This document shows positions 34,315 to 42,877 of a DNA stretch of 43,660 bases, in pieces (position 1 is the first letter of the stretch; every line of letters begins with the position of its first letter). The DNA is from Stenotrophomonas sp. YIM B06876 (GTDB lineage: Bacteria > Pseudomonadota > Gammaproteobacteria > Xanthomonadales > Xanthomonadaceae). Both the position numbers and the translations under genes were made by a program. The stretch is taken from positions 1 through 43,660 of the forward strand of contig NZ_JAUJUJ010000004.1 of NCBI RefSeq assembly GCF_030711595.1, written 5' to 3'. The notes under the pieces are model-generated. The model did no database searches. It was not told the origin of the DNA and saw only the letters and a list, made by a program, of their open reading frames with translations.

Positions 34315-36591
34315 CTATTCCTGCGCCAGCTCCGCGGCGGCGTTCAAGATGTCATTGTCGCCCGGAAGCACCAGCAACGCCGCACCGGCCAACGGGGTAT
34401 AGGTGTCGGCGCCCACCACCCGACGCATCGGCAGCGCGCCGTGACCGGCCTCGACCAGCGCGGTGATCACCCCTTCGCCCACCCCGGCACTGCGCCGCCC
34501 CTCGTCCACCACAATGATCCGCCGGGTCCCGGCCGCCTGCGCGGCGATGAAGTCCGCGTTCAACGGCACCAGCCAGCGCAGGTCCACCACCTTGACCTTC
34601 CAGCCGTGCGCGGCCTCGATACCCGTGGCCGCACGCAGGCTCATCGGCACGCCATTGCCATAGGTGAAGATCACCAGGTCCGCGGCGCCTTCGGCATAGA
34701 CCCGCCCTTCGCCCGGCAGCATCGCCTCATCCGCTGCCGGGTACGGGAACAGCCACTGGCCATCTCCGGCTTGATGCAGATCCTTGGTCATGTACAGCGC
34801 GATCGGTTCAAGGAATACGCAGACCCGCCCGTCCACCCTGGACAGCGCCGCCAGGGTACGCAGCATCGTGGCGGCGTCATCGCCGCGCGACGGGCAGCCC
34901 ACCACCAGCCCGGGGATGTCGCGGATGGCAGCGATCGAATTGTCATTGTGGAAGTGACCGCCGAAGCCCTTCTGGTAACCCAGCCCGGCAATGCGCACCA
35001 GCATTGGATTGCGATACTGGTCGTTGGAGAAGAACTGCAGCGAGCAGGCCTCGCCACGCAGCTGGTCGGCGGCGTTGTGCAGGTAGGCCAGGTACTGGAT
35101 CTCGGGCACCGGCAGCATGCCCATGTTGGCGAACCCCTGGGCCATGCCCAGGATCATGGTTTCATCGAGCAGCGTGTTGAACACCCGGCGCGCGCCGAAG
35201 GCTTTCAACAGGCCCTTGCTGACCGTGTAGACCCCGCCCTTCTGCGCCACGTCCTCACCGAACAGCACCGTTTCGGGGTACTTGCAAAACAGGTCGTGCA
35301 GTGCCTGGTTGATCTGGACCGCCAGATGCCGCGGCGGCTGGTTTTCCGGCAAAGCCGCTTCGCTGCCGAAGACCTGCAGGCGCCGCGCGGCAAAATCCGC
35401 CCGCGCCGCTTCGGCCTGCACCTTGTCCGGCGAATACGGTGCCAGTGGCCGCACCACCTCGGCCAGTGACGCCAGCCGCGGGCGCTGGTCCGCCGCTTCG
35501 GCCGCGGCAAAACAGCGCTGGCGGGTCTGTTCGTACAGCGCCAGTACTTCGGCCTTGTCCATGACACCGGACTCCACCGCGATCTGCGCCGAGCGCAGCA
35601 GCGGGTCGGACGCCTCGACCGCGCACAACTCGTCCAGCGCCCGCCATTCGATCTCGAAATCGGTACCGGCGTGGCCCATCAGCCGGGTCGTGCGCAGATG
35701 CAGGAAGGTCGGCCGCCGCGTCTGCCGGCAGTGCTGCACCGCGCGCTGCACGTCCGCATAGCCGTGCGCCAGATCCAGCCCGTCGGCCTGGAAGTAATCC
35801 AGCCCGGGGCGGTTGCGGAAGCTCTCGCCGATCCAGCCGCTGGGGGTTTTCACCGAAATGCCGATGCCATTGTCCTCGCACACGAACAGCACCGGCGCCG
35901 GCAGCTTCTGGTACGCGCTCCAGGACGCGGTATTGAAGGCGGTCTGCGCGGTGGCGTGGTTGGCCGAGGCGTCGCCGAACGAGCAGATGGTGATGCTGTC
36001 TTCGGGAATGGGCAGCGGATGCCCCAGACGTTTGCCGGCCTCGATCGCCATCGCCGTTCCCAGTGCCTTGGGCAGGTGCGAGGCGATCGTGGAGGTCTGC
36101 GGCAGCACCCACAGCGGCTTGCTGCCCCACACCTTGTGGCGGCCGCCACTGGCCGGATCATCCTTGCTGGCGGCAAACGACAGCGCCGAATCCATCACCG
36201 GGTCCATGCCCGGCAGCTTGCGGAAGCGCTCGGCCATGAACCCGCCGGAGCGGTAGTGCAGGAACGCCGGATCGGTATGCCGCGCCGCCCGCGCCACCAT
36301 GGCGTTGCCCTCGTGGCCGGAGGAACCGATGGTGTAGAAGACCTTGTTCTGTACCCGCAGCACGCGCGCCATCAGGTCCAGATGGCGGCTGATCAGCTGC
36401 GACTGGAACAGTTCGCGGAACCCGCGCACATCCAGGGCGCTTCCCGGCACCACCGGCGCCTCGTCCTGCGGCGCGCTACGCGGCCCCTCGGGCAATCCTT
36501 TTACGAATTCGGTGAAGTTGAAGTCACAGATCTCGGCGCGGTTCAGACCCTTCATACGTGCCGGAATGGGATGGGGAACACTTGCGAACAT
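34315..36591 (-). CDS. Fused alpha-beta 2-oxoacid dehydrogenase E1
   Basis: Thiamine-diphosphate enzyme of 758 residues with E1 alpha (about 60-400) and E1 beta (about 420-758) in one chain. The alpha part has a thiamine-binding motif written GDASANHATAQTAFN (206-220) and CEDNGIGIS (238-246). The beta part has FGEDVAQKGGVYTVSKGL (444-461), a catalytic-type Glu in LDETMI (Glu477) and PVPEIQYLAYLHNAADQL. The overall style is like branched-chain (2-oxoisovalerate) E1. No E2 or E3 gene is in the operon, so it must either borrow them or act without them. The ATG at 36591 has ggag 8 bases upstream. GST lies upstream (44-base gap) and asnB downstream (2-base gap). Confidence 0.88.
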   Translation of the reverse strand: MFASVPHPIPARMKGLNRAEICDFNFTEFVKGLPEGPRSAPQDEAPVVPGSALDVRGFRELFQSQLISRHLDLMARVLRVQNKVFYTIGSSGHEGNAMVARAARHTDPAFLHYRSGGFMAERFRKLPGMDPVMDSALSFAASKDDPASGGRHKVWGSKPLWVLPQTSTIASHLPKALGTAMAIEAGKRLGHPLPIPEDSITICSFGDASANHATAQTAFNTASWSAYQKLPAPVLFVCEDNGIGISVKTPSGWIGESFRNRPGLDYFQADGLDLAHGYADVQRAVQHCRQTRRPTFLHLRTTRLMGHAGTDFEIEWRALDELCAVEASDPLLRSAQIAVESGVMDKAEVLALYEQTRQRCFAAAEAADQRPRLASLAEVVRPLAPYSPDKVQAEAARADFAARRLQVFGSEAALPENQPPRHLAVQINQALHDLFCKYPETVLFGEDVAQKGGVYTVSKGLLKAFGARRVFNTLLDETMILGMAQGFANMGMLPVPEIQYLAYLHNAADQLRGEACSLQFFSNDQYRNPMLVRIAGLGYQKGFGGHFHNDNSIAAIRDIPGLVVGCPSRGDDAATMLRTLAALSRVDGRVCVFLEPIALYMTKDLHQAGDGQWLFPYPAADEAMLPGEGRVYAEGAADLVIFTYGNGVPMSLRAATGIEAAHGWKVKVVDLRWLVPLNADFIAAQAAGTRRIIVVDEGRRSAGVGEGVITALVEAGHGALPMRRVVGADTYTPLAGAALLVLPGDNDILNAAAELAQE

Positions 36592-36635
36592 GCAGTCGGA
36601 CTCCGCTCCACGACGGGAGATGATGAGAGGAAGAT

Positions 36636-37295
36636 TCAGTGTGATCGGGCGATTCGGGCGCCGGCCTCGGCGTCAGGTTCAGGCATCGCCACAAAGCCGG
36701 ACTGCTGGCCGATCCGCGCCAGCCAGCGCCGGATTGACGGGTACGGCTCCAGCGTGATGCCGCCATGCGGCGCGACCGCGGTATAGGCGTGCAGCGCGAT
36801 GTCGGCGATGCCGTAATCCGCACCGGTGAACCAGTCGTTGTCGGAAAGATGCCGTTCCATTACCGCCAACGCCTGGTGCCCGCGCGCGCGCAGCGCAGGC
36901 AGCTCGCCGCGGCGCGGCGAATCAGCGGCGGTCCAGCCGCAGATGAAACGCGCCACCGCGATATACGGCTCGTGGCTGTACTGCTCGAAAAACATCCACG
37001 ACAGCGCCTGCGCGCGCTGCCATCTGTCCGCGGGCAGAAACGGCGTGCCTTCAGCCAGCCAGCACAGGATGGCGTTGGATTCGGTCAGGATGCGGCCGTC
37101 CTCGCGCTCGAGGATCGGCACTTTTCCATTCGGATTGCGCGCCAGGAACTCGGCGCTGCGGGTCTGGCCGTGGGCACTGTCCACCTCCACCCAGCGGTAA
37201 CGGCTGCCCAACTGCTCGAGCAGCAACCGCACCTTGTGGCAATTGCCCGAGGTGGACATGCCATATACGGTCAGTGGCGCTCGCGGAGTGCCCAT
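36636..37295 (-). CDS. Glutathione S-transferase family protein
   Basis: Protein of 219 residues. The N-terminal thioredoxin-like domain reads LTVYGMSTSGNCHKVRLLLEQLG, then NPNGKVPILE and the glutathione-binding Glu-Ser in ILTESNAILCWLAE. The C-terminal helical domain ends with DIALHAYTAVAPHGG and PSIRRWLARI. It probably conjugates or reduces small substrates with glutathione; the substrate is unknown. The ATG at 37295 has a gaggaa ribosome-binding site. It is the first gene of a likely four-gene operon with the fused E1, AsnB-like and FMN reductase genes. Confidence 0.9.
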   Translation of the reverse strand: MGTPRAPLTVYGMSTSGNCHKVRLLLEQLGSRYRWVEVDSAHGQTRSAEFLARNPNGKVPILEREDGRILTESNAILCWLAEGTPFLPADRWQRAQALSWMFFEQYSHEPYIAVARFICGWTAADSPRRGELPALRARGHQALAVMERHLSDNDWFTGADYGIADIALHAYTAVAPHGGITLEPYPSIRRWLARIGQQSGFVAMPEPDAEAGARIARSH

Positions 37296-37671
37296 CGCTG
37301 CGATTCCTCGGGTGGTTGCCGATACCGGACGCCGTCAATCACACCGCAATCACATCGTATTGAAAAGGGCCGCCGCAGCAATCGTCCGGGCGGCCGCGGC
37401 CGCGCCACGCCTGCCGCGATTCAACCCGTCCCCGGATTGCGTGCCGATCGGGCCGGCAGGCGCTCGATCCGCCAATCAACAGGACGGGCCCAGCCTGGGC
37501 CACCGCCGTGCGTTGACGTTGTCCCGGGCGATGGAATGGCCCCCTCTCCCATCCCAACGTTCCCGATAGCCAGCCGATGCCCGCCGATGCGGCCCCGGCG
37601 CTTGGTCGTGACCCTGAAATGCAACGAGGCCGGCAATGCCGGCCCCGGTGCTGTCATCCATGGGATGGCGG
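37296..37671. other. Gene-free gap upstream of the GST operon
   Basis: 376 bases that must hold the promoter of the GST-led operon and the end of the glycine-zipper gene. A perfect palindrome ggcccagcctgggcc lies at 37487-37501. Open frames here show no resemblance to proteins. No promoter was assigned. Confidence 0.45.
37628..37644 (-). terminator. Terminator after the glycine-zipper gene
   Basis: ggccggc (37628-37634) and gccggcc (37638-37644) make a 7-bp stem; on the reverse strand it is followed by tcgttgcattt. It is 28 bases past the stop. Confidence 0.55.
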
Positions 37672-38496
37672 TTACTGTTTGCTGGACGCCGTTTCGACCG
37701 CAGCCGTCTGCGTCACCACCTGGCCATCGACCACCGGCAGGCGGTCACTGGCCGGCTTGGCCGGCATACGGATGGTCTTTTCCTGGCCATCGTAACGATA
37801 GGTCACGTCGTACCCGATGGTCTGGTTGGCATTGCCCATGGCGATCCGGCTGCCGGGCTTGCTGTCCATGCGCATGGTGCCGGTGGTGCCGTCGGCGTTG
37901 CGGTAGGTGACGTTGTAACCGGTCACGCGCGAGGACTCGGAGGTGCTGTTCTCGGTACGGCACTGACGCTCGGTGCGGGTGACCACGCGGCCACCCACAT
38001 GGCGCTTGTCGACCTGGTTGCCGATCACCCCGCCCGCCACCGCACCGGCCGCCGTGGCCGCCTTCTTGCCGTTGCCGCCGCCAACCTGGTTGCCCAGCAG
38101 GCCGCCGATCACCGCACCGGCCACGGTGCCGCCGACGTTGCCGTCACGCTCCGGCAGGCGTTCCTGCACCTGCACGTCCTCGCACACTTCACGCGGCACG
38201 GTGGTGGTCGAGGTTTCCCGTACCGGCTCGGTGCCGATGACCGCGGCGTACAGCTTTTCCTTCTGCGTCACCGGGTTGACCTTGAGCACATCGGCGTATT
38301 CAAGCTTGCCACCGGCAGCCAGCTCATCCTTGGCCACGGCATCGTCGGCCACCAGCGCGGTATCAAGCACCGGACGACCGGCATCGCCCAGCACCGCGGG
38401 GGTCTTGTCGCGGCCACTCATGAATGCAGCAGTGGCGATGCCGCCGACCAGCAAGGCTCCCGCAGCAACGAGGATCGTTGTCGTGTTGCTCTTCAT
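37672..38496 (-). CDS. Glycine-zipper (2TM) surface-antigen-like protein
   Basis: Protein of 274 residues. An N-terminal hydrophobic segment (TTTILVAAGALLVGGIATAAFM) could be a membrane anchor or signal peptide. The middle (about 120-165) is a glycine-zipper: GNVGGTVAGAVIGGLLGNQVGGG and AATAAGAVAGGVIGNQV. The C-terminal part has two similar repeats (GYNVTYRNADGTTGTMRMD and GYDVTYRYDGQEKTIRMP). This layout is seen in envelope proteins of the Rickettsia 17-kDa antigen type. The ATG at 38496 has aaggag. Role unknown; probably envelope-located. Confidence 0.85.
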   Translation of the reverse strand: MKSNTTTILVAAGALLVGGIATAAFMSGRDKTPAVLGDAGRPVLDTALVADDAVAKDELAAGGKLEYADVLKVNPVTQKEKLYAAVIGTEPVRETSTTTVPREVCEDVQVQERLPERDGNVGGTVAGAVIGGLLGNQVGGGNGKKAATAAGAVAGGVIGNQVDKRHVGGRVVTRTERQCRTENSTSESSRVTGYNVTYRNADGTTGTMRMDSKPGSRIAMGNANQTIGYDVTYRYDGQEKTIRMPAKPASDRLPVVDGQVVTQTAAVETASSKQ

Positions 38497-38656
38497 TTCC
38501 AGCTCCTTGCGGAAGATCCGCACTGTTGATGGGCGCAATTCCACCATGATCAAGCTGAACAGATCCATCCGGCCCTAACAATTGCCCTTCGAAAGTTGAG
38601 CCTGCGTCGCAATATCGGGCGTGTTAGCGTCTTCCACGATCCTGAAGGACCCCGCC

Positions 38657-38878
38657 ATGTCGAGCCCGATACTGCTGCCGCTGCTGGGATGGGCGCGCAA
38701 GCTGCGCTATCCCACCCTGTTCAAAATCACCGCCGCGCTGTTCGTGCTCAGCGTGCTGCTGCCCGACCCGGTGCCATTCATCGACGAGATCCTGTTCGGC
38801 CTGGGTACCCTGTTGCTGGCCAACTGGAAGCGCCGCAAGGATCCGGTCCAGCCGCCGGCGCTGCCGCGCAGGCGTTGA
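38657..38878 (+). CDS. Small membrane protein, 73 residues (DUF6116-like)
   Basis: The ATG at 38657 follows gaagga. The protein has one strong hydrophobic segment (ITAALFVLSVLLPDPVPFIDEILFGLGTLLLANW), probably two short helices around a PDPVPF turn, and a basic C-terminus (KRRKDPVQPPALPRRR). It resembles a small Xanthomonadaceae family that I recall as DUF6116; this is from memory. It ends 4 bases before tatD and is probably co-transcribed with it. Confidence 0.75.
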   Translation: MSSPILLPLLGWARKLRYPTLFKITAALFVLSVLLPDPVPFIDEILFGLGTLLLANWKRRKDPVQPPALPRRR

Positions 38879-38882
38879 GCCG

Positions 38883-39653
38883 GTGCAATTGATCGACAGC
38901 CATTGCCATCTGGATGCGGCCGAATTCGATTCCGACCGCAGCGCCGTGATGGCGCGCGCCGCGGCCGCAGGAGTGGTGGCCCAGGTGGTTCCGGCGGTCA
39001 CCGCCGGCAGCTGGGCCAAGCTGAAATCGGTGTGCGCCCAGCATCCCGGTCTCTACCCTGCCTTTGGCCTGCATCCGATGTTCCTGGCCGAACACCGGCC
39101 CGAACATCTGGCCGCGCTGGGTGAATGGATTGAACGTGAGCGCCCCTGCGCGATCGGCGAATGCGGGCTGGACTTCTTCATCGAGGGATTGGACCCGGAC
39201 CGCCAGCGCCACTATTTCAACGGCCAGCTGCAGCTGGCCCGCGACCACCGGCTGCCGCTGATCGTGCACGCGCGGCGCGCGGTGGAGGAAGTGATTCTGT
39301 CGATCCGCCGCACCGGTGGCTTGCGCGGCGTGGTGCACAGTTTCTCCGGCAGCCCCGAGCAGGCGCGCCAGCTGTGGGATCTGGGCTTCCTGATCGGCCT
39401 TGGCGGGCCCATCACCTATCCGCGCGCCAATCGCCTGCGCACGCTGGTGGCCGGGATGCCGCTGGAATTCCTGCTGCTGGAAACCGATGCACCCGACCAG
39501 CCGGACCTGGCCATCCACGGCCAACGCAACGAACCGGCGCGGCTCACCCACATTGTCGAGACGGTGGCGGCGTTACGCCGGCAGCCGGTGGCCGAGATCG
39601 CCACGCAAACCACCGCCAACGCCCGCCGCCTGTTCAACCTGCCGGCACGCTGA
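38883..39653 (+). CDS. tatD: TatD-family metal-dependent hydrolase
   Basis: Amidohydrolase-fold DNase/hydrolase of 256 residues. Metal ligands are visible: DSHCHLD (about 5-11), IGECGLDF, LIVHAR, VVHSFSG and the catalytic ETDAPDQPD. Family members act as 3'-5' exonucleases or D-aminoacyl/peptide hydrolases; the physiological substrate is not fixed. The start is GTG at 38883, which places the conserved QLIDSHCHLD at the N-terminus. It is 4 bases from the small membrane-protein gene and 21 bases from the convergent tcdA stop. Confidence 0.93.
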   Translation: MQLIDSHCHLDAAEFDSDRSAVMARAAAAGVVAQVVPAVTAGSWAKLKSVCAQHPGLYPAFGLHPMFLAEHRPEHLAALGEWIERERPCAIGECGLDFFIEGLDPDRQRHYFNGQLQLARDHRLPLIVHARRAVEEVILSIRRTGGLRGVVHSFSGSPEQARQLWDLGFLIGLGGPITYPRANRLRTLVAGMPLEFLLLETDAPDQPDLAIHGQRNEPARLTHIVETVAALRRQPVAEIATQTTANARRLFNLPAR

Positions 39654-39674
39654 AGCAGGCCGCGCGCATGCCCC

Positions 39675-40526
39675 TCATCCGGCCGCCACCTCCTGCGACA
39701 TGGCCCCCTCCGCCGCCCCCGTCCCAACCTGCCTGCCCGGACGCGGTTTGAGCAGCATCTCCAGCGCCTTGCCCACCGCGGCAAACGCGAATGCGCCGGT
39801 GATGTGTGTGGCAGCGCCCAGTCCGGCGCCACAGTCCAGCTTCAGCGCAGCATCGGCCCCCAGCTGCGGCCGCAGCCCGCACACGCTGCCATCGGCCTGC
39901 GGATACTTGACGTTCTCCAGCGAGTACACCGCCGGTACCCCGAAGTAACGCGAGGCGTTCTTGGGGAAATGGAAGTCGGTCCGCAATTTCTTGCGGATCA
40001 GCGCCATCATCGCGTCATGCTCGGTACGCGAGACATCGCGGATCCTCACCAGGGTCGGATCGGTACGCCCACCGGCCGCGCCGACGGTCAAAATCGGCAG
40101 CTTGCGGCGGCGGCACCAGGCGATCGCCTCCACCTTCACCCGGAAACTGTCACAGGCATCGATCACCAGGTCGAAGCCGCGGTCCAGCAACGGCTCCATA
40201 TTGGAAACGGTGAGGAAGTCCTCGATCGCCTCGGCCTCGATATCCGGATTGATCGCCCGGCAGCGTTCGGCCATCGCCAAAGCCTTGTTGCGGCCGTACT
40301 GCCCGGCCAGCGCCGGCAACTGGCGGTTGGTGTTGGAGACGCAGATGTCATCGGCATCGATCAGGGTGAGATGGCCCACCGCGGTGCGCGCCAACGCCTC
40401 CACTACCCACGAGCCGACCCCGCCCATGCCGACCACGGCCACCCGGCACGCCGAAAGCCGCTCGATGGTGCCGGCACCATACAACCGGTCGATACCGGCA
40501 AAACGTTCACGCAGTTGTTCATTCAT
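39675..40526 (-). CDS. tcdA: tRNA threonylcarbamoyladenosine dehydratase
   Basis: E1-like (ThiF/MoeB) enzyme of 283 residues that cyclises t6A37 of tRNA to ct6A with ATP. The nucleotide-binding motif VAVVGMGGVGSWVVEAL is near residue 30, and DADDICVSNTNRQL and DACDSFRVK follow. A hydrophobic helix (THITGAFAFAAVGKALEMLL) near the C-terminus fits the membrane-proximal region of this family. The catalytic Cys is likely in GSVCGLRPQLG. The gene is single between convergent tatD and divergent cytochrome genes. Confidence 0.93.
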   Translation of the reverse strand: MNEQLRERFAGIDRLYGAGTIERLSACRVAVVGMGGVGSWVVEALARTAVGHLTLIDADDICVSNTNRQLPALAGQYGRNKALAMAERCRAINPDIEAEAIEDFLTVSNMEPLLDRGFDLVIDACDSFRVKVEAIAWCRRRKLPILTVGAAGGRTDPTLVRIRDVSRTEHDAMMALIRKKLRTDFHFPKNASRYFGVPAVYSLENVKYPQADGSVCGLRPQLGADAALKLDCGAGLGAATHITGAFAFAAVGKALEMLLKPRPGRQVGTGAAEGAMSQEVAAG

Positions 40527-40600
40527 GCGCGCATTTTAAACGTGACCGCCGCCGCGCCGCGCGTCGTACCATCGCCAGAACCCAAACCGAGCCCGTGCCC

Positions 40601-41032
40601 ATGCCTGACGCCCCTCGTCCGCCGTCCAACGCTTCGCGCTATCTGTTTGTGCTCATCGCCGGTCTGCTGATCGGTGCCGTCGCCACGGTGATGCTGGTGC
40701 GCGCCATCCACGCCCGCCAGGACCCGCTTCCCGGCAGCCTGATGCACGTCATGAATGCGCAGGCGCAAATGCTGCGCAAGAGCCGGGATCAGAACCGGTG
40801 CGGCGCCACCGAGGTCGTTCCACGCCTGCAGGCCATGCGCCTGCTGTCCAATGACCTGGACCTGGCGTTTCCCGGCCTGCGCGATGACAGCCGCTTCCAG
40901 CAGCATGCCAGCCGGTTCCGCGCGACCTTGAACGATGCGCTGGCCGCGCCGCCACAGGATTGCGTCGCGCTGGCAACGCTGAATGAAGCCATCGGAACTG
41001 ATTGCAAGGCCTGTCACCAGGATTTCCGTTGA
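40601..41032 (+). CDS. Membrane-anchored cytochrome c'-like protein
   Basis: Protein of 143 residues with an N-terminal membrane helix (YLFVLIAGLLIGAVATVMLV) and a helical soluble domain that ends with a single haem-binding motif CKACHQDFR at the very C-terminus. This placement of CxxCH is typical of cytochrome c' (four-helix bundle, often NO-binding). The N-terminal helix may stay as an anchor rather than be cleaved. The ATG at 40601 is preferred; a GTG two codons upstream is possible. A terminator-like hairpin follows at 41103. Confidence 0.75.
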   Translation: MPDAPRPPSNASRYLFVLIAGLLIGAVATVMLVRAIHARQDPLPGSLMHVMNAQAQMLRKSRDQNRCGATEVVPRLQAMRLLSNDLDLAFPGLRDDSRFQQHASRFRATLNDALAAPPQDCVALATLNEAIGTDCKACHQDFR

Positions 41033-41102
41033 CTGCGAACTCGTATTCATCCTGACGCACGGTTGGCACTGTGTTCACGTGCAAGGCGACACGATCGGCG
41101 CC

Positions 41103-41128
41103 ATGCGGATCAACTCCGCATCCTTTTC
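41103..41128 (+). terminator. Terminator-like hairpin before the SlyB-like gene
   Basis: atgcgga (41103-41109) pairs with tccgcat (41115-41121) around tcaac, followed by ccttttc. It probably ends the cytochrome transcript just before the next gene. Confidence 0.6.
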
Positions 41129-41147
41129 ACTGGCAAGGAGAACCACC

Positions 41148-41627
41148 ATGAACATCAAACTGATCGCCGTCGGCGCCGTTGCCAGCCTGGCGCTGGCCGG
41201 TTGTGCCACCTCACCCGGCTACAGCAACGGCGGCTACAGCAACAACAGCTACGGCAACCAGGGCTACCAGAACACGCGTTGCAACGACTGCGGCATCGTC
41301 ACCCGTATCGATACAGTGGCCTCGGGGCGCACCGCGCCTGCCGCCACTGGCGCCATCCTGGGCGGCATTGTCGGCGCCGTGGCCGGCCATGAGATTTCCG
41401 ACCATACCGGCGGCAGCCGCGGCAACAAGAACATCGCCTCCGTCGCGGGCGCTGCAGCCGGCGCATTGGCCGGCAACAAGATCCAGCAGAATGTCACCGG
41501 CGACTCCTACGACATCCAGGTACGGATGGATGACGGCCGCGTGGTCGTGATCAACCAGAAAGACCTGGGAGGAATCCGCGAGAACACCTATGTCCGCGTC
41601 GTCAACGGACGTGTTGTGCTGCGCTGA
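41148..41627 (+). CDS. SlyB-like glycine-zipper outer-membrane lipoprotein
   Basis: Lipoprotein of 159 residues. The signal peptide MNIKLIAVGAVASLALAGC ends in lipobox LAGC (Cys19). A low-complexity Ser/Asn/Gly/Tyr stretch follows, then CNDCGIVTRID and a glycine zipper (GAILGGIVGAVAGHEI and VAGAAAGALAGNKI). The C-terminus (YDIQVRMDDGRVVVINQ) is typical of the SlyB/Pcp family, which sits in the outer membrane. The ATG at 41148 has aaggag. A strong terminator follows. Confidence 0.92.
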   Translation: MNIKLIAVGAVASLALAGCATSPGYSNGGYSNNSYGNQGYQNTRCNDCGIVTRIDTVASGRTAPAATGAILGGIVGAVAGHEISDHTGGSRGNKNIASVAGAAAGALAGNKIQQNVTGDSYDIQVRMDDGRVVVINQKDLGGIRENTYVRVVNGRVVLR

Positions 41628-41646
41628 CCGGTCAGCGTGCCCCCCC

Positions 41647-41682
41647 CAACAGAAAGGCCCGCGCAAGCGGGCCTTTCTGTTG
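41647..41682. terminator. Bidirectional terminator between the SlyB-like gene and csp
   Basis: caacagaaaggcccgc and gcgggcctttctgttg form a 16-bp stem around gcaa (41647-41662, 41667-41682). A and T tracts within the arms fit transcription ends in both directions. Confidence 0.88.
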
Positions 41683-41698
41683 CATGTGCCCGGGGAAA

Positions 41699-41908
41699 TC
41701 AGGCCGGCTGCACGGCGTCGGCCTGCAGGCCCTTCTGCCCTTGGACGACCGTGAAGCTGACCTGCTGGCCTTCTTTCAGACTCTTGAAGCCATCGGTCTG
41801 GATGGCGCGGAAATGCACAAACACATCCTCGCCATTTGCGCGGCTGATGAAGCCGAACCCCTTGGCATCATTGAACCACTTGACGGTACCGGTTTCGCGA
41901 TCGGACAT
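41699..41908 (-). CDS. Cold-shock protein
   Basis: Single-stranded nucleic-acid-binding OB-fold protein of 69 residues of the CspA family. The RNP1 motif KGFGFI (about 16-21) and RNP2 VFVHF (about 28-32) are intact. Members act as RNA chaperones or antiterminators, not always cold-induced. The ATG at 41908 starts the family sequence [13 protein letters not shown]; the open frame extends upstream into the leader without homology. A long leader (over 150 bases to the next gene) is compatible with the structured 5' UTRs of csp genes. Confidence 0.95.
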   Translation of the reverse strand: MSDRETGTVKWFNDAKGFGFISRANGEDVFVHFRAIQTDGFKSLKEGQQVSFTVVQGQKGLQADAVQPA

Positions 41909-42133
41909 CTCACTGACTCCATGTAACAGGATCTCGTTGTTGGATACGCCCCTTCTAGGGCGGCTGACTGCAAGGAGGAAGCGAGGTGCAGCGGATCGAT
42001 CACTCAACCCATCAGGCCACGATTCACGGTGACCTTGCCAAGCTCAGCGGCTGAAACGTAACCCGCGCGCAACCTATTTGCAATATCCAAAACACCGCCC
42101 TGTCAAGTCCATTTCAGCACACCGGGGACAATT

Positions 42134-42619
42134 ATCGACGTTTCGTTCATCTTGTATCTGGTCGCCACGGTGCTGGTGCTCACGGGCATCGCCGGCGTGG
42201 TGCTGCCGGTCCTGCCCGGTATTCCACTGGTGTTTGCCGGATTGCTGCTGGCGGCCTGGGCAGACGGGTTCCAGCACGTGGGCTGGCTGCCCTTGTTGAT
42301 CCTGGGACTGTTGACGCTGGTATCGCTTGTCATCGACCTGATTGCCACCACGGCCGGTGCACAGCGGCTCGGCGCCAACCGCAAGGCGGTGTGGGGGTCC
42401 CTCGCCGGCACCGTGGCCGGGCTGTTTTTCATGCCGATCGGGCTGTTTGTGGGGCCATTTATCGGCGCCCTGCTTGGCGAATACTGGCACGGCCGGCAAA
42501 TCGGCCAGGCCGCGAAAGTCGGACTGGGCACCTGGCTGGGCATCATTCTGGGAGTCGCCTTCAAACTCGGCCTGGCGCTGGCCATGCTGGGGGTGTTCGC
42601 CCTTGCCTGGTTTATCTGA
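42134..42619 (+). CDS. DUF456 membrane protein with non-AUG start
   Basis: Integral membrane protein of about 161 residues, almost entirely hydrophobic, in the DUF456 family (LPVLPGIPLVFAGLLLAAWAD near the N-terminus is the family hallmark). Function unknown. The frame is open from 42062, but has no ATG or GTG before the conserved region. TTG at 42152 would cut off the first part of helix one. ATC at 42134 or ATT at 42131 would give a start of the form (M)DVSFILYLV that matches my recollection of family N-termini, with gggg at 42124-42127 as a weak ribosome-binding site. The start given here is therefore inferred. Confidence 0.7.
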   Translation: MDVSFILYLVATVLVLTGIAGVVLPVLPGIPLVFAGLLLAAWADGFQHVGWLPLLILGLLTLVSLVIDLIATTAGAQRLGANRKAVWGSLAGTVAGLFFMPIGLFVGPFIGALLGEYWHGRQIGQAAKVGLGTWLGIILGVAFKLGLALAMLGVFALAWFI

Positions 42620-42877
42620 GGCGCCTCTCTCCCATCATCTGCCCGCAATTCCCGCAACGCGCGGGAGCAGCCACTGCAACCGCACGCAGGCGCCGCACAT
42701 GGCTTTTCTCCGACTTGCCGCCGGCGACGCGGAAAGGGCGAAAAACCGCTGCGTGCTGCCGTCAGAATCCGGATCATCGACAATATGGACGGATCGGGCA
42801 GCTGGCGACGGAACCTTCCGGAAGTTCCCGCCCCCGTCGCCCGCCTTCACTCCTCTGTACCCGCAACGGAAGCTCCC

